Assembly (NCBI GenBank): GCA_024516155.1
Contig: JAJJXM010000046.1
Location: 372,001 to 436,000, forward strand
Length of the DNA: 64,000 bases
Direction of reading: 5' to 3'
DNA from: Pyronema omphalodes
Lineage: Eukaryota > Ascomycota > Pezizomycetes > Pezizales > Pyronemataceae
A program made the position numbers and the translations under genes. Below are positions 1-13,200 of this stretch, piece by piece (the stretch's first letter is position 1; every line of letters starts with the position of its first letter). The notes beneath the pieces were generated by a model, which did no database searches, had not been told where the DNA came from, and was given only the letters and a program-made list of their open reading frames with translations.

Positions 1-1397
1 AGTCAGAAGAAACAACCACACCCACCAGCACCTGACTGTACAGGTGCAAGTAACCTTTCCAAGTCAGTCGGGATTCGTCGGATTTACAAAATTGTTGTTG
101 GTATTTCCCCCAGCCTGGACAAACTCCCGTGATCCAGGGAGGCAACCTGCTAAACCTGAAACACGCGACTGGTTGCAGAAGATCTCTGTAACTCTCCGCC
201 GCGACCCCAACTTCTCTTCATAGAAGGTGCGTTTCACCGTACTCGCTCGCTCTATTCTGTTTCACACGGCTGGCCTAGAATCTAAAGTATCTAGTTCTCG
301 CGAAACGTGCCCCCCGCGGTGATCATATGAAACTCTACTTCATTGTTTTGTTTCGCAGTCTAGATATGGCCAACAATTGGATTTCATGACACAGAAACAG
401 AAACATCCCAGATAACAACCACCAGCACACCGATATCGGCTCCCGTCCGCAGCCGATTTCATTTTATCCTAATCCTACCGATCACTTCATCCCACATCCT
501 TCCGAAGTTGGAGTTGTGCCCTGCCCAGCTTTCCGGGGTGAACAATTTATTGCATCGTAAAAAGAAGCCAGCGGCTACCCTGTCGGTAGATTATCGCAGT
601 AAGTAAGAAGAACGTTAGCGAGCGAATCCCACGGACTGTACAGAATTTCTCGAAGCAAGGTATGTATGGAGGTGGTGTGGTTTTTGGGCAGCCTTTTTCC
701 ATGCAGCGGGAACTGCCTGGGATGTTATTGAATTCTGGTGGTGTGGTGATTTTTGAAATCTCACTAACTAGAGAGACACAAGATGGAGATGGGGACGGGA
801 AGTGACCGAAAGGGATTCTATGGTAAGGTCTGCACTCTCCAAGATACACTCTCAGAATTCGCACTTTAGATAGGCAACCCGGTGGTTTGTCTGACGTTCT
901 CGTCAAGCCCTTCCCTTCACACCTTCGCTCACACTTCAATTCCGTTATTTTCTTCGTTCGTTAGATATGACGACTTGCAGCTGGCAACGGTAGAAGATAT
1001 GGTTGGTTCGCCGGATACTCGGAGTATTCGACTTACTTTGCACTGGCTCTGCTTGATCACTACCGGCGATGTTTCCTGCTTTTACTTGTGGCTGCCTGTG
1101 CTTTTACCTAGATCCCCTCTTGGAAAATCCTCTAGATCCTATCTCGATCACTCTAATCACATCATTCATAAACACTTCTCATATCGTTCTTGTTGCTAAC
1201 TGCGTAAACAACAGTGCAGCTCCCCAAGCTGCAACAACGGCTTTCCGGAAACAGAGGCTACGCGGCTGCGATTGACAAAGATGTCCTTAGGTACTCTAGA
1301 CAGCCCACTACTGCGTTTAATGCGCATCACATCACATCACAGGTGTGTATCCATGCTGTTGCGGGATCCTCAGCGGCGTTTCTAATACCAAGACCAG

Positions 1398-1424
1398 CCA
1401 TGGTCCATGGCTTGTGGACCATGG
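1398..1424. repeat. Perfect 10-bp inverted repeat (hairpin)
   Basis: CCATGGTCCA at 1398-1407 and its exact reverse complement TGGACCATGG at 1415-1424 are separated by 7 nt. It can form a short hairpin or be a palindromic binding site. No gene boundary is evident beside it. Confidence 0.7.
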
Positions 1425-2508
1425 AAACAACCAGCTCAGCCTTTCCCTTCATGGGAATATTGAAGCTCGCGCGCAGAATTCCTTTTTATGGTTATTGACA
1501 TTTCCCTAGTTGTATAGCTCAAGATGAACTGGTAAAAAAAGGAAAATCTGAACGAAAGTGTGAATGCAAAATGCAAGACTAGTTAGCGGTCTCTAATTCG
1601 GGCCTGCAGAATCGAAAATGAACCGTAGATAGCTTGGGAACCTGAACACGTTTCTTTCTTTTTTTAAAACCTACGAACTACTTTAGAGATACGTATGAAG
1701 GTGGTGAAGAAGAAGTGTGGTTGACAAAAAAAGGACGTGCGTATCTTAGGTCCTGGAGAAGGAGGGATCTGTTAGCGCGGCGTTTTTTCGTTCCCGTTGT
1801 GGGGAGCCTGATCCGAAAACACGCCAGAGTATGGAGATGTCTAGGATAACCCAGCCTGCGTGTTTAAACAGGCTGAGACTGGGTAGTGGAGATGTTTATG
1901 AATTGAGGGAAAGTATTATACCCTCCATTGGCGGGGAGTAAAGACGAAGATTTTTCAATTGCAGGGAACGGTAAAGAAATTCATAGTATGATGATGAAAG
2001 TTTTTCAGAGTTGAGGTAAAATTCAAAATAGACGAGGATTATCCAGAAATTGAAACGTTGAAAGTCCCGCTGAGATCGGAAATTCAGTTCTGCGGTCGTC
2101 GGCCCGATCGTCAAGTGGCAACCCACCCCAGAAGGACCATCCATGAACCTGTACCCTCCATAATCTAAGGCTAGTTCATATGGGGAAATAGGTATCGATA
2201 AAGATCCTAAAACATAACGACCCAAAACGACCCAATATATCTCCTTCATCGCGTTTGAGGATTGTTGGAGAATTCCAATCATTTCTGTAGCAAACGTGAA
2301 GTTGATCTGTGACAACAACCACGAAGCAGAAGCAACAGTACTGAAATGACCGCCACGAGCACTTCAGATTCATCGGCGCATCATCACACGCCGACTGCCA
2401 AAAGTTGGTCCTTTTAGACGACGACGAACAGCCACGCTGAGACAACGGCTATGTATTACGCTTCTTCGCACATCTGCTTCGTGTCAAACATCCCCTTCGC
2501 CAAACGAA

Positions 2509-2527
2509 CCCCCCCCCCCCCCCCCCC
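2509..2527. repeat. Poly-C run (19 nt)
   Basis: Nineteen consecutive C residues in non-coding DNA. Several similar runs of 14-19 C or G occur across the window. Confidence 0.9.
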
Positions 2528-3244
2528 TCCAACCCCCAGGTCGCATCTGATGGAGCAAGGATTAAAAGGCAGTCGTCGAAGTTAACTTGCAAACATGCAG
2601 GACCACAGATTCCAACTAGTGATTGGAATTGGAAACGAAAAGACCAGGCCTAAACATTTCGATGGATCTGTGACACACAAAGGGTCTCATGATATCGGTG
2701 ACCTTGTGTCTGGTCTTGATCTGATCTTGGGATGGACGTTGCAGAGACGTTGTCAGGCGCCACCTTGCTGAATTTTGAATTTACATACGATCGGGATATC
2801 TACTAGAAGCTACAACTTTGGACAGACAGCGGGAAGTCTACACACTAGCGGATATGCCACACGGGGTACTGTGATGTAGGAAGGAGAGGAAGATTGTGAA
2901 TGGACCCAGAAGACCGAGGGAACAGCGGGCAAGAGTCTCTTGCGTCTGCAACTTTGTCTGCGTCTACAATTGAACTGAGTAAGGACCGTCAGTCGGGTGT
3001 GTGGATTGGACCAAACGTTTGTTGGTATCTTTCTGTGTGTTCGAACTACTGCACGTCTAGGCAATGTATTCCCCAGAACCCAAAGAAACCAGAAGAGCAA
3101 AAGTGGAAAAGGGACGACCGGCATCCCCCACTCGGTTTGTATCGAGGTCTCTCGGGTCTTCTTCGACGGTAACATCGAAGTTGACATCGGACGTCGTCGA
3201 TTCCTGAGTCTTCTTCGAATGAGGGTTCACTCGAACTACAGCCA

Positions 3245-3263
3245 CCCCCCCCCCCCCCCCCCC
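3245..3263. repeat. Poly-C run (19 nt) followed by TCC repeats
   Basis: Nineteen consecutive C residues followed directly by a short TCC trinucleotide tract, about 730 bp upstream of the Myb-like gene. Confidence 0.9.
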
Positions 3264-3811
3264 TCCTCCTCCTCTCCATACCCCCACGAACCAACGGTAT
3301 CCGCGTTTTATGTGTGGGACGTTCTTTCACTTAGAGCTAACTAACCCAGCTAGCTGCTACGGAGGTGTCTACCAAGCATCTGGTCTATTGCTTAGCCCTA
3401 GTGCAAGTTCCGCCGGCACAGCAAGCATGAACAACGCAGTTGTCCCTTGCCTATCTGCTGTTGACAGGACCATGTATGTTCGTATGGTGGCTTACCAGGT
3501 TTGTTCCTTCTTGTGGGAGGAACACACCCCGAGTTCTTTGGTTTGCCGTTGGAAATATAAACTGCAACTTCTTGCCGTATTTCTTCTACAAATATCCCGA
3601 GATTTCTTCATCAGTGCAGTGTTTATTCACAATATTCCTCTTCTCTGCACAGCAAAGCAACAACAACAATCAACAGTCCATTTACGATAAACTCTTATTA
3701 TCTCTGTTTTATACGAAAACAAGTTAGACCGGAACCTACGAATAACGAACACTCAACCGAACAACAACACAAGCGCTGTCCATACCGGCCGCTATTTTCT
3801 GGAGCGAAAGA

Positions 3812-3817
3812 TATAAA
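3812..3817 (+). promoter_or_regulatory. Candidate TATA box of Myb-like gene
   Basis: TATAAA lies 172 bp upstream of the ATG at 3989, with CA-rich and pyrimidine-rich DNA between. Position and sequence fit a core promoter element, but no transcript start is visible. Confidence 0.3.
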
Positions 3818-3988
3818 CGAGGCTGCCCTCCCACCCCCGACGCCCCACAACACCAAGGTCCACAACGACAACCATACCTACCACCACCAACAACCCAAGA
3901 ACTTGACGAATTATTCAACAAGCAACTACTTCAACAGCCTTCTTCAGTACAACTCAATTCATCTAATTTAACCAACCCATAATTCACA

Positions 3989-5050
3989 ATGAGTTCGCCC
4001 ACACTAGCTACCGCCACACCACCCCAGCAGCCCACTCCCACCGCCGTCCAGACTCCCCCCGTCTCTAAGGTAAGCGATAATTAAGCATAAATTATTACGC
4101 CTCTCATTGGAATAATTACTAACATAACGCAGGGTCGTAAGGGAGCTGCCGCTGGTGGAGGAAAAGCATGGACCGCTGAAGAGGTTCGTTTTATTTTAGC
4201 CCCGCAATCTGTTTACATTTTCAGAAATAAACATGTAAACAAAAAATCATCCTTAAAACAAAAATCACTAACATTATTTTTTTGAAAAAAATTACAGGAA
4301 GTCTACCTTCTCCAAATGCGTCTCGAGCGTGTCGCCTATAAGAAGATCGCCTCAAAACTTGACAAAACCGAGCTTGCTTGCCGTTTGCACTATCACCAGC
4401 TTTCTCACGGTGGTAACCGTCGCAAGAGATCCACCTCTAGCACCGCTCCCACTACTCCTCCTTCCAGCAGCTCCGGATCCGTTGACTCTCCTGTTGTTTC
4501 CGGAATTCTCGCCCCTGGTTTCTCCCCAGTCAACGCCACCTCCCTCGCAAAAACCAAGGGAAAGCCTCTTCTCCCCAAGCCCGCCAACAATGGATCCCCC
4601 AACAGCTCCCCAATCAACGAGTCTGCCTTAACCACTCCTAAGCGTGCAAAGGTTTCCAAGCTCCGCGTGGATTGCAACACCGCCATTAACCGGGAGAAGC
4701 TCCGCCGTCTTGTGAAGAGCCACGAGCAGAAGTTCTGGGAGAGCATTGCCGAGCAATATGGAGATATTGAGCCTGAGGTTCTCAGAACATACTGGACCAA
4801 GGGACAGGGAACTGAGACTCCCCCAACTCCTGCTATTTCCCCAAGCAGCCAGGAAATGAGAACCCCCGCATCAGAGGTTGCCAGCCCGGTTATGATGGTC
4901 GAGTCTCCTGCTCAAACTCCCGCTGCAAGCCCGGTCAATAGCCCTATGGTTACTGCTATGAACAGTCCCGCTCAGTCCATGATTGTTGAAGAGACTGAGA
5001 AGGCGGATGAGCAGATGGCGGATGCTGCACCTGAGGTTGCCTCGGCATAA
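3989..5050 (+). CDS. Myb/SANT-like DNA-binding domain protein
   Basis: Three exons: 3989-4069, 4133-4183 and 4298-5050, giving 294 residues. Both introns are phase 0; the first is GTAAGC...CAG, the second GTTCGT...CAG. The spliced product starts with a Pro/Thr/Ser-rich segment, then a Gly/Lys stretch leading into a Myb/SANT-like helix-turn-helix at about residues 38-80 (KAWTAEE, then YLLQ, YKKIASKL, ACRLHYHQL). That pattern is typical of a conserved fungal single-Myb family. A basic NRRKR motif follows and could serve nuclear import. The middle is Ser/Pro-rich; a second helical patch around residues 165-205 (REKLRRLVKSHEQKFWE, then LRTYWTKG) looks SANT-like and may be a second DNA- or protein-contact module. 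The C-terminus is Pro/Ser/Met-rich and acidic. A nuclear transcription or chromatin factor is inferred; its targets are unknown. Confidence 0.88.
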
Positions 5051-8000
5051 ATTGCGAATTAATGCCTTGGATGGGTATTTATTTGTTTTCAAATAACTCA
5101 CTCATCTGGTATTCGCTTGCGGCTACCCTCGAATTCTCCTACTTCTCACTCTGATTTAGCGAAGCATATTATGATGATCTGACGGCATTTTTAAAATAAC
5201 GAAGTTACGAGACCCACGACAATATTTCTGTTTTTTGTTATCTTTGGAGTTTTTACTTTTTTTATTTTTACTTTTTTGCATTTTACGAACTCTCTGCTTA
5301 GGCACCTTTTAACTGGATACGATGCTACCTTTTATTTCCTTTGTTATTTTTTCCTTTTTTCTTGTTTTTTCTATTTAATCTTTTTATACGACGCAAGAGA
5401 AAGACTATGATGAGGATAAGGAGGAAATGGTTTAATGGTTGTGGACAACTCGCCTAGAATAGGTTACGGAAGGATCAGATCAGGAAGGGATGATTTTGGA
5501 TCAGTGGAGGATCATAATTGACAGTAATACTGGACGGATTTTGGATAAGGAGGATGGATGGATGGATATTGGGAGAAAGGAAACGGTGTTTTTTTAAACG
5601 GAACGGGATGCATTTGCTTTAGGTTTGCTACTGCTTTGAAACTTTGCATTTGGATATGGGAATCAATATTTTTTGGCGCATTTTTTTTGTTTCTTTTTGG
5701 AAATCACAGTATAATCGAATCGAATGGGAGATTTTACGACGAAACGAAACGAAACGCAGCGTTTGTTGTGTTTACGATTCTGTGGAATTCGGAATTCGGA
5801 ATTCGAAATGGAGGGGGAGGGCTGAGGGGTGGAACGGAAACAATTGTGGTGGCGGGGAAATTCTAACCCCATGCTCATGGCTGGCGGCGAACCTGATATG
5901 CGGCGATGTGGCGGCGGCGGCGATGGCATCATAGCAAGAATGGCAACATGGCAACAAGATTGATTATGCATGCGGAGCCATATCATACTAGACAACCGAG
6001 CCAACTAACTACTCTAGACTCGAAACTTTAGACTCCACCTTAGGAAAGAACTTCCTAGGTGAATCTGGCCGCCTAGATCTAGCAAAACGCCATACAAACA
6101 GGGAAACGATAACAGACGAGGAAACGACAACAGACAAGACAAGACAAGACAACAACAAAAAAAACTCTCCGGTGATAAAACCTTAACAATCATCGGCCAG
6201 AGCCACCGAAAAAAAAAAGCCCGATGTCTGAGCGTTTCTCGTATCAAAGCAAAGAGCCATCTCTACTCGTCATCTTTCGCCGTCACCTCCCTTCGCTGTC
6301 TTGGACAAGTTCGGTACAACCTGCATAGCTAGTGAACTAGCACTATGAAGCTTCAGCCGCTAGGAAATTTTATGGAACGGGAACCCTGGACTCTCCCCGG
6401 GATGAACATGAGGGAACCTGAGGGAGAGAACGGGAGAACCATGGATGGGCATGAGGATTGGGATTGGGATAGGAAGTGGAAAGGATGGATATGGTAGGAA
6501 TTAGATTATTTACTTTTTTTTTATTAGTCACCTTGCTTTATATTTATTTCGTTTCTTGAATATACTTTTGTTTTACAAAAACTCAGTATTGCATTTCGAA
6601 TATCCATGTTTCAACTGTATAAAACTTGATAATTTGATGGTGTTTAGGTGAGCTAAGCCAGTGGTAGGGTTATTTCGATGGCCCTATGACATGTTGACAA
6701 TCTTTCGTTTCTTGGTAATGATGAAACATAAATATATGATTGGATCGGTCGTAGAGATTGAGTTTACATATCATACTCCAAGCCGGAGAAGTTAATTAAT
6801 CTACATACATAGGCATTTTGCTCCATGATGGTTTAAAAAAAAAAAGAGGTGGGGTGGGTCGCAGCTCTGCAGCAAGCAGATGGGGTCTCATCCACTTCAT
6901 CCGAGCATCCATTGCAGTTCATGGTCATCCGAACGCCTGTGATTGTGGTGGTGGTGGCATTCATCCAGCTTCATCCGTTCCAGCTATTCATCCAGCGCGA
7001 CGATCTACAAAAAGGGTTTAGAACCTAAGTAAAAGCGCAGTAGTAGTAGCAGTTAGTTAAAAAGCACGCAGACTTCCTGTAGCTATGTACGTATGTATGT
7101 ATGTACGCCTGTACGCCTGTACATACACCCCAACCCCCACCAAACCGAAACCGAACCCCAAGAAGCAGCAGGCCCATGAAAAGACGGAACCCGAACAAAA
7201 AAGCAGCCAGCCATCGGAGAAAATGATAACATCAGGATAAGTTTCCTAACGATCTGCTTTTTTAGATTCTTTTTAGGGTTCCTCCTAGGTTCGCTCGGAT
7301 CATCTACGTAGAGAAAGAGAGAGAGAAAGACATAGGGAATCCAAGCAAATGCCATCATATGTATGGTAGGTACATAACTGATAGGATAAGAATAGACGCG
7401 TCCTCGGTTCGCTGGTGGACTGTACAGAGACATCATCCGAGAGAGAAAATGTCCATACACATATGTACATACATACCTAGCTGGCTGTGGCTTTTGAAGT
7501 TGCAAGAGCGAGCCTGTGAGAAGCCCTGGAAGTCCTGAGAGTCCGGGGAGCCTGTGGGAAAGACGCGTTAGACTGTATCATCACACACACATATACATAT
7601 CATCATCATCATCATCAGCAGCACTTTTTCCCATCCATTGTGATCCATTCCATCCCCACCCCCCAGCCTCCGCCTCATCTCCTCATTCCATCCATTCCAT
7701 CCATTCCATCCCCCCCACCAGCCGGTCTTGCATCTGCTGTCCAATGATTGGTCTGTTTTCTTCTCAATTTTCTCTGCCCTGCTCTGCTCTGCTCAGCGTC
7801 GCGTCGGCAAAAGTTTTGATGCAGCGCAGCGCTGAATCTCCACTATAACATACATATGTACATACAACAACAAAAAGATGCCGGTTCCTAGAGAGTGCCT
7901 GTAGATGCATCAATCATACATGCGTTTCGTTTCCACCCCCCTCGTTTCGGAAATACCCAAATCCCTGGTGGTACTGGGTACTGGGTATTTGTTTAGTGGA

Positions 8001-10265
8001 TACGCTCCATAGTGGTAGGGGGCATAGAATCTGGATGGCATCCGCCTTCTTCAAGTAGGACATGCTAACCCGGTAAACGTGTTCCCATGTCAACGAATCA
8101 AAAAACCTTCCGTTTCTTTACCAAAGGTGCACCATAGGGTTCTGATTTTTTTTCCGTCTGAATTCATCCGTTCTTTTCTTCCTAGTTTATCCGAACCTTT
8201 CAATGGATCCATAATCCATAATCCATCAATAATCCATGAAATCTGAGTCCCCCTCTATGGAACCATACTCTATATACTCGTAGGAATATCAGAGATAGCG
8301 TTGTGAAAACCCACCCGCTATGGCTATGCAAGACCTCGTTAAAACTCAAGAACTCGTCGATGGTGGTATGGTGGTATGTATGCCGGTGGTGGTATGCAAC
8401 GTCGCGACTCGCGACCCAAGAAAGAACTCCCAGCCGCGTTATGATGCGCTAAAGGGTTTAAAGTAGTTTAGTTAATTAGTACACACTAGCTTCTATGTGC
8501 ACTAGCCTCTACGTACATAAAGAGACGAGGGAAGAGGGAAGAGACGAGGGAAGAGCAGAGCGAAGGGAAGAGAGAAGAAGGAAAGAAACCAGGCCATGGG
8601 GGTCTAATGGAGCCATAGATAGCAAGCAGCAGCAGGTAAGATGCATCGAAAAAAAGGAGGCTCGTGCGGTGCATCGCGTAGTAGCGACTCACCTTAGTTT
8701 AGCTTCGTTTTTTTTTTTGCTGCCCGCATTATCTGAGCTGAGTGTCGTCATGATTCTCGTTCGGAGGCTGGTAACGAGACCATCAGTTGTATTGTATCTA
8801 TGGTATTGTATGTCTGTATTTTATGTATTGTATTGTATGGCATTATCTGCTTGTATGCTATGATATGGTATTGTCTTGAATGTCTTGTATTCTACTACTC
8901 AGTCATCCATCAAGTTCATTAAGTTCATGGTATTCATTTTTTTTCCCTGTAAAGCATGGTCCATTAGATTTTCAATTAATTATTTCGATATTGTGCACCA
9001 TAAGAACATTTACATATTCGTGAGAACAAAAACAACAACCTCCAAAGAAATATCACCACGAATCCATTATTATTACCTTAATACCTTACTGCGGTGAAGG
9101 AAGCAAGAGGAGACAAAGTTGTAGTCACCAACTTTTCTTTTCTTTTCCCCTTACTTAGTTCCTACTTCTTAGTTCTCGGTTCCTACATTTTCTTTATTTC
9201 ATCTTACTGTGTTCAACACAACACACGATGGGGGAATGGATATGTGGAAACATTTTTCTGGAGACAACACGACAAGTCGGTTGAGCGGTGAGGTGCGGTG
9301 AGGTGAGGTGAGGGTATTGTAGGGCACGCGTAGGTGGGAGGTAGGTAGGTATGACACACGAGTAAGGACGGTTACCACCGCACCGAACCGCAGCACAGGA
9401 ACCACTGGGGAATCAACTGAACAACGGAATAACTGAACAACTGAGCAACTGAACAACTCTACATACAACTCTCTCTCTCTGTTACGGGCTTATGGGCTTA
9501 CATTTTTACCGCAGCAACGACGACGGCCATAGGAAAACTTACCCGCAACATAAACTACAGCGATTGGATGAAATGTCCGCGGTGAACTTTAACAACCAGA
9601 ACCCCACCCCACCCCCCCCACCATTCCCTGCTCCCTTGTTCCAGTATCTCACATAAACTGACGACGGGAAGACATTCCAAAACTTCGATCCTGTGTACAC
9701 GTCAATCTGCAAAGGCATGTTCCTGATCGACCTTGTCTTTGCTTCTTTACTTCCCGTGCTCCCTGCTCCCTGCCTCTTACTTCGTGCTTGCATGTTCTCC
9801 ATACCCTTTCTGCTTATTCTGCCTGGTGTATTTTTCTTTCATCGTATTGCATCGCTCCATCCAAAAACCGCAAATTTTTTTTTTATTATTCTGCACGTTG
9901 TACCTTTTCAAAGCAAGTAAAGCCGTTGTGGTACAACCAAAAAAATAAAATAAAAATTATACGAAACTCCAAGACCAAGACAACAACATCAATTCGATCT
10001 TATTTGTATATTTCACCATGATCGTTGGTCTAGTTCATCCGAAGATTGTCTATGGTACGGTATAATTTGCGCATTTCACTCTACATACCCCGGACCGTTC
10101 ACATCCCACCTCCTTCGCATCTCAACTCCACCTCCACAGCGTCAGAGTACATATTCTTTAACGCAGCAACATGCATCCATCACCTGTAAAAGAAGCTCTC
10201 GGACTCTCGCTGCTTCCACTAGAACAGCATCTTCAACGTAACTAGTGCGGCCTAGTTGAAAACCT
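5051..10265. other. Long intergenic region (5.2 kb)
   Basis: No gene I can support. It contains T-rich DNA after the Myb-like gene (about 5220-5400), simple-sequence DNA such as CATC/ATCATC and TATG/GTAC tracts (about 7080-7130 and 7590-7720), a purine-rich GAGACGAGGGAA tract (about 8520-8590), and many short open frames on both strands without recognisable motifs. The right end is the 3' flank of the dehydratase gene. Confidence 0.6.
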
Positions 10266-13200
10266 CTAGAACATATCTAGTACCGCCTGTTTTCCTGTCA
10301 GCGGACTGTGTGGTTCTGCGAACTTTTTTTCCGTCTCTTCCTATTGGGTTTCCAGCTGCATCTTCAGATGAAGTTGCATTTCGTCCCTTCTATTTTCATA
10401 GAACTTTCCACACCCAATTTCAAGAATTCCCGAAAACGCGTTCAATAATGACCACGACCAAAAGAATGGAAAATTGACATACACCGTGACTAGCATCTCC
10501 AACTAAATGAGCATACTTTGCAAGAGTACCTCTATTGACCTTCAAAGGCGGTGCTTTCCAATTGCTCAATCTAACAGCAATCTCCTCATTACTGACAGCC
10601 ATCGAGATCGTGTTTGCAACCGCGTCAATAGTGACCATGTCTCCGTCCTAAAGATTGTCAGACTACTTCGCAGTATGCATGGGGGAAGTGAGGATGCGTT
10701 GTCCGGACCTTGAGAATTGCAATCGGGCCTCCACATTGGGCTTCGGGGACTACGTGACCTATAATGATCGCGTTTTTAGTACAGAATTTGCTAGACTTTC
10801 TAGAGCCAGTCACGCGTGGATCATAAAAGTCTTGTAAAAGCAGGGTCCAACACTAACCAACAATAAAACCATGACTTGCTGTACATGAACCATTAGCTGT
10901 GTACTTTTGGGGGCTTGATGAGTTGTTGACGACAGGGCTGCAAACATACCACCACTATACCTCCCATCAGTTATGAGGGCCACGTTGCTCAGACCAGCCC
11001 CCATTATTGCACCACTTGATTTGAGTTGTTCAGGCTGTATGGTTTGGAGTTAGCTGGCAATCCATTTCTGATGCACATCCACAATTCCAGAAAGCAAGCT
11101 GTAAGAACAACACATCCATCAATGTACAAACAGAACCTTGGTTTATTTCCGTCCGGCGCCTCTCGCAACTTCTGGCCTCTGGCTGGATTCCGGCAGGTAA
11201 CTGGTGCGTTCTCCAGACAGTTTCGAACACGACTATCGGACAGCTAGCTTTTCTGCAAAGCAGTGCGCTTCCAGGACACCCTCTCTATCAACACACTTGA
11301 TAGAACCACTACCACCCACGCAAAGCCAACCCGGAAGCTACGGCGTTGTCCACGAGGCTCCAATCCAATACCGCATCCAAGAAGAAGCTCATCTACACGC
11401 TGTAGCTAGACTATCTCTCGTCGGTGGCGGAAATATGTGCAGGCAAACAAAACTCTTCGGAAGTGCCTAGACTGGTCAGGGTGTTCGATATGGTGGTGCA
11501 TATGTTCGCCACGCTGGCAAAGGGTTGTCTGATGAAACCGTCTGTACTGACAACTTGTGGTCTGCATGATGATACAGTCGAATATCAAACGTGCATAGCT
11601 CCGGGATTGTAATTCAAACGGGAATTCGATCGTCGACGATGGTACGGAATGATGATGGAAACCTTCTGTTGATCCTCTTGCCCCCACTACCCGGTAATCA
11701 ATCCGGTATCCTCATATATTTCGCAAGTCACCAAAGAAGGGTATTATTTGTTAAGTCCACCAGGTCCAAGGGTCCGGAAAAGTCAGTAAGAACCAAAAAG
11801 TCAATCTGGTCTGGCTCTGAGTGGGACCTTCATCTTCATCTTCCGGAATGTGGACTTCGTGAAGCTCATCTCTTTTGTTTCTCAAATCCAGACCGGGTAG
11901 ACTGATGTTCGGAAGACTTTAAAGAGTTAAAGCAAAGTCCTCTTATCTGATGCATATTGAAGTTGGTGAAACAACGCAAAATGTAGTATATCGAAGCCTT
12001 GCATGGTAACACAAAGTATGGCAGCCGAAGGAAGGGGAGGTATGTAATACCTCAGGGATAGTAGTCATATCCTCGCTGTAAATCTCAGGGTTCCCCGCAT
12101 TGCATCATGGCGGAGTGGCGGAGCTTGCAAAAAGACGTCGAGCCGCGAGTGTGCGAAGGCCTTCCAGAGCTCCAGAACGTCGCCGAGAGTCAGCCCAGCA
12201 GAAGTGCGCAGTGTAATCGAATATGACGTAGTTGTCGCTTCGACGTCATTTCGGAGAATTTCCAATGTATATGCCATCATAAGCCTTTATGCTCCCGTGA
12301 ATTTCGAGGATATCAGATATTGTTTATTTGTTTGTTGGTTGCATATTCTGTCACTCGCTGTGGTCTGCGGTTGCGTCGTCAAAGTGCGACTTGGTGTTGT
12401 TCGAGTCCATTGCCCATCGTCAGTTGTCAGTTGTTCGTTGTCAAATCTCATCGCCAAAACCAACACTTCCACATCACCAAGTCGAATTCCAGCCTTCCCC
12501 TTGGGATGCCTCATCAAAGAAAGGAAAAAAAAAAAAGAATCTCGCAAGCAAACGGAATCATGGCCTTATTCGTCAGTCCGCATCATCGCTGCTGTCAAAG
12601 CATAGCGGGGCAAGCGAAACTTAACGAAGCCGCCGCAGCGCTTCCAGTCGCACAAACGCACATTCTAGGCGCATCGTTCCCTTCAGATAAACAAACTCAG
12701 CGAATCCGCAAGGAACTAGTTGCTACTCGTTCGGCACATCATCATCATTATCGAGTCTGTTATCAAATCCGTTGGTGACTGCGCGGCTGAAGACACTGGA
12801 AGCAATGCGGGGTCGTTATTGATTCCAGTATCAGAGGTATCGCCAGCGCTTCCACTCTATCCGAGACGTACTACTCCAAATGCCGATATCATTGTCAAAG
12901 TAGTGAACAGCTCTGAAAGCCCTTTGCTGTTACTTCCTTGGAGATGAAGCCGAATTCAATGTGCGGGAAAGTAATCAGGTGCATGATTGAGCGTCAGAGT
13001 TGCTGAAGCTTTTGCCGACGTCTCCAGCGCGCTGCTGAGAATCCACATACGGAGGAAGAAGCATTCCAAAATCGTTTCATCGTCCGAAGGAAGAGAGACT
13101 TGTCGTTCGCAAATGGACCAGGTGTTAGTCGTTCCTACATCATCGTCGCTGTAAATTACTGACGTCGAAGCTGCCAGAGCCCCACGGAGGATCTACATAC

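Larger units (their letters stand above)
1..3988. other. Gene-free left flank / upstream region of Myb-like gene
   Basis: I see no convincing coding gene. Open frames are short, overlap on both strands and match no family I recognise. The stretch holds two 19-nt C runs (2509-2527 and 3245-3263), a perfect 10-bp inverted repeat at 1398-1424, and, near its right end, a TATA-like box and pyrimidine-rich DNA that fit the promoter of the Myb-like gene. Confidence 0.6.

Noticed and set aside
547..3690. Multiple 60-140-residue frames in the first 3.7 kb
   Set aside because: They overlap on both strands, cross homopolymers and have no recognisable content.
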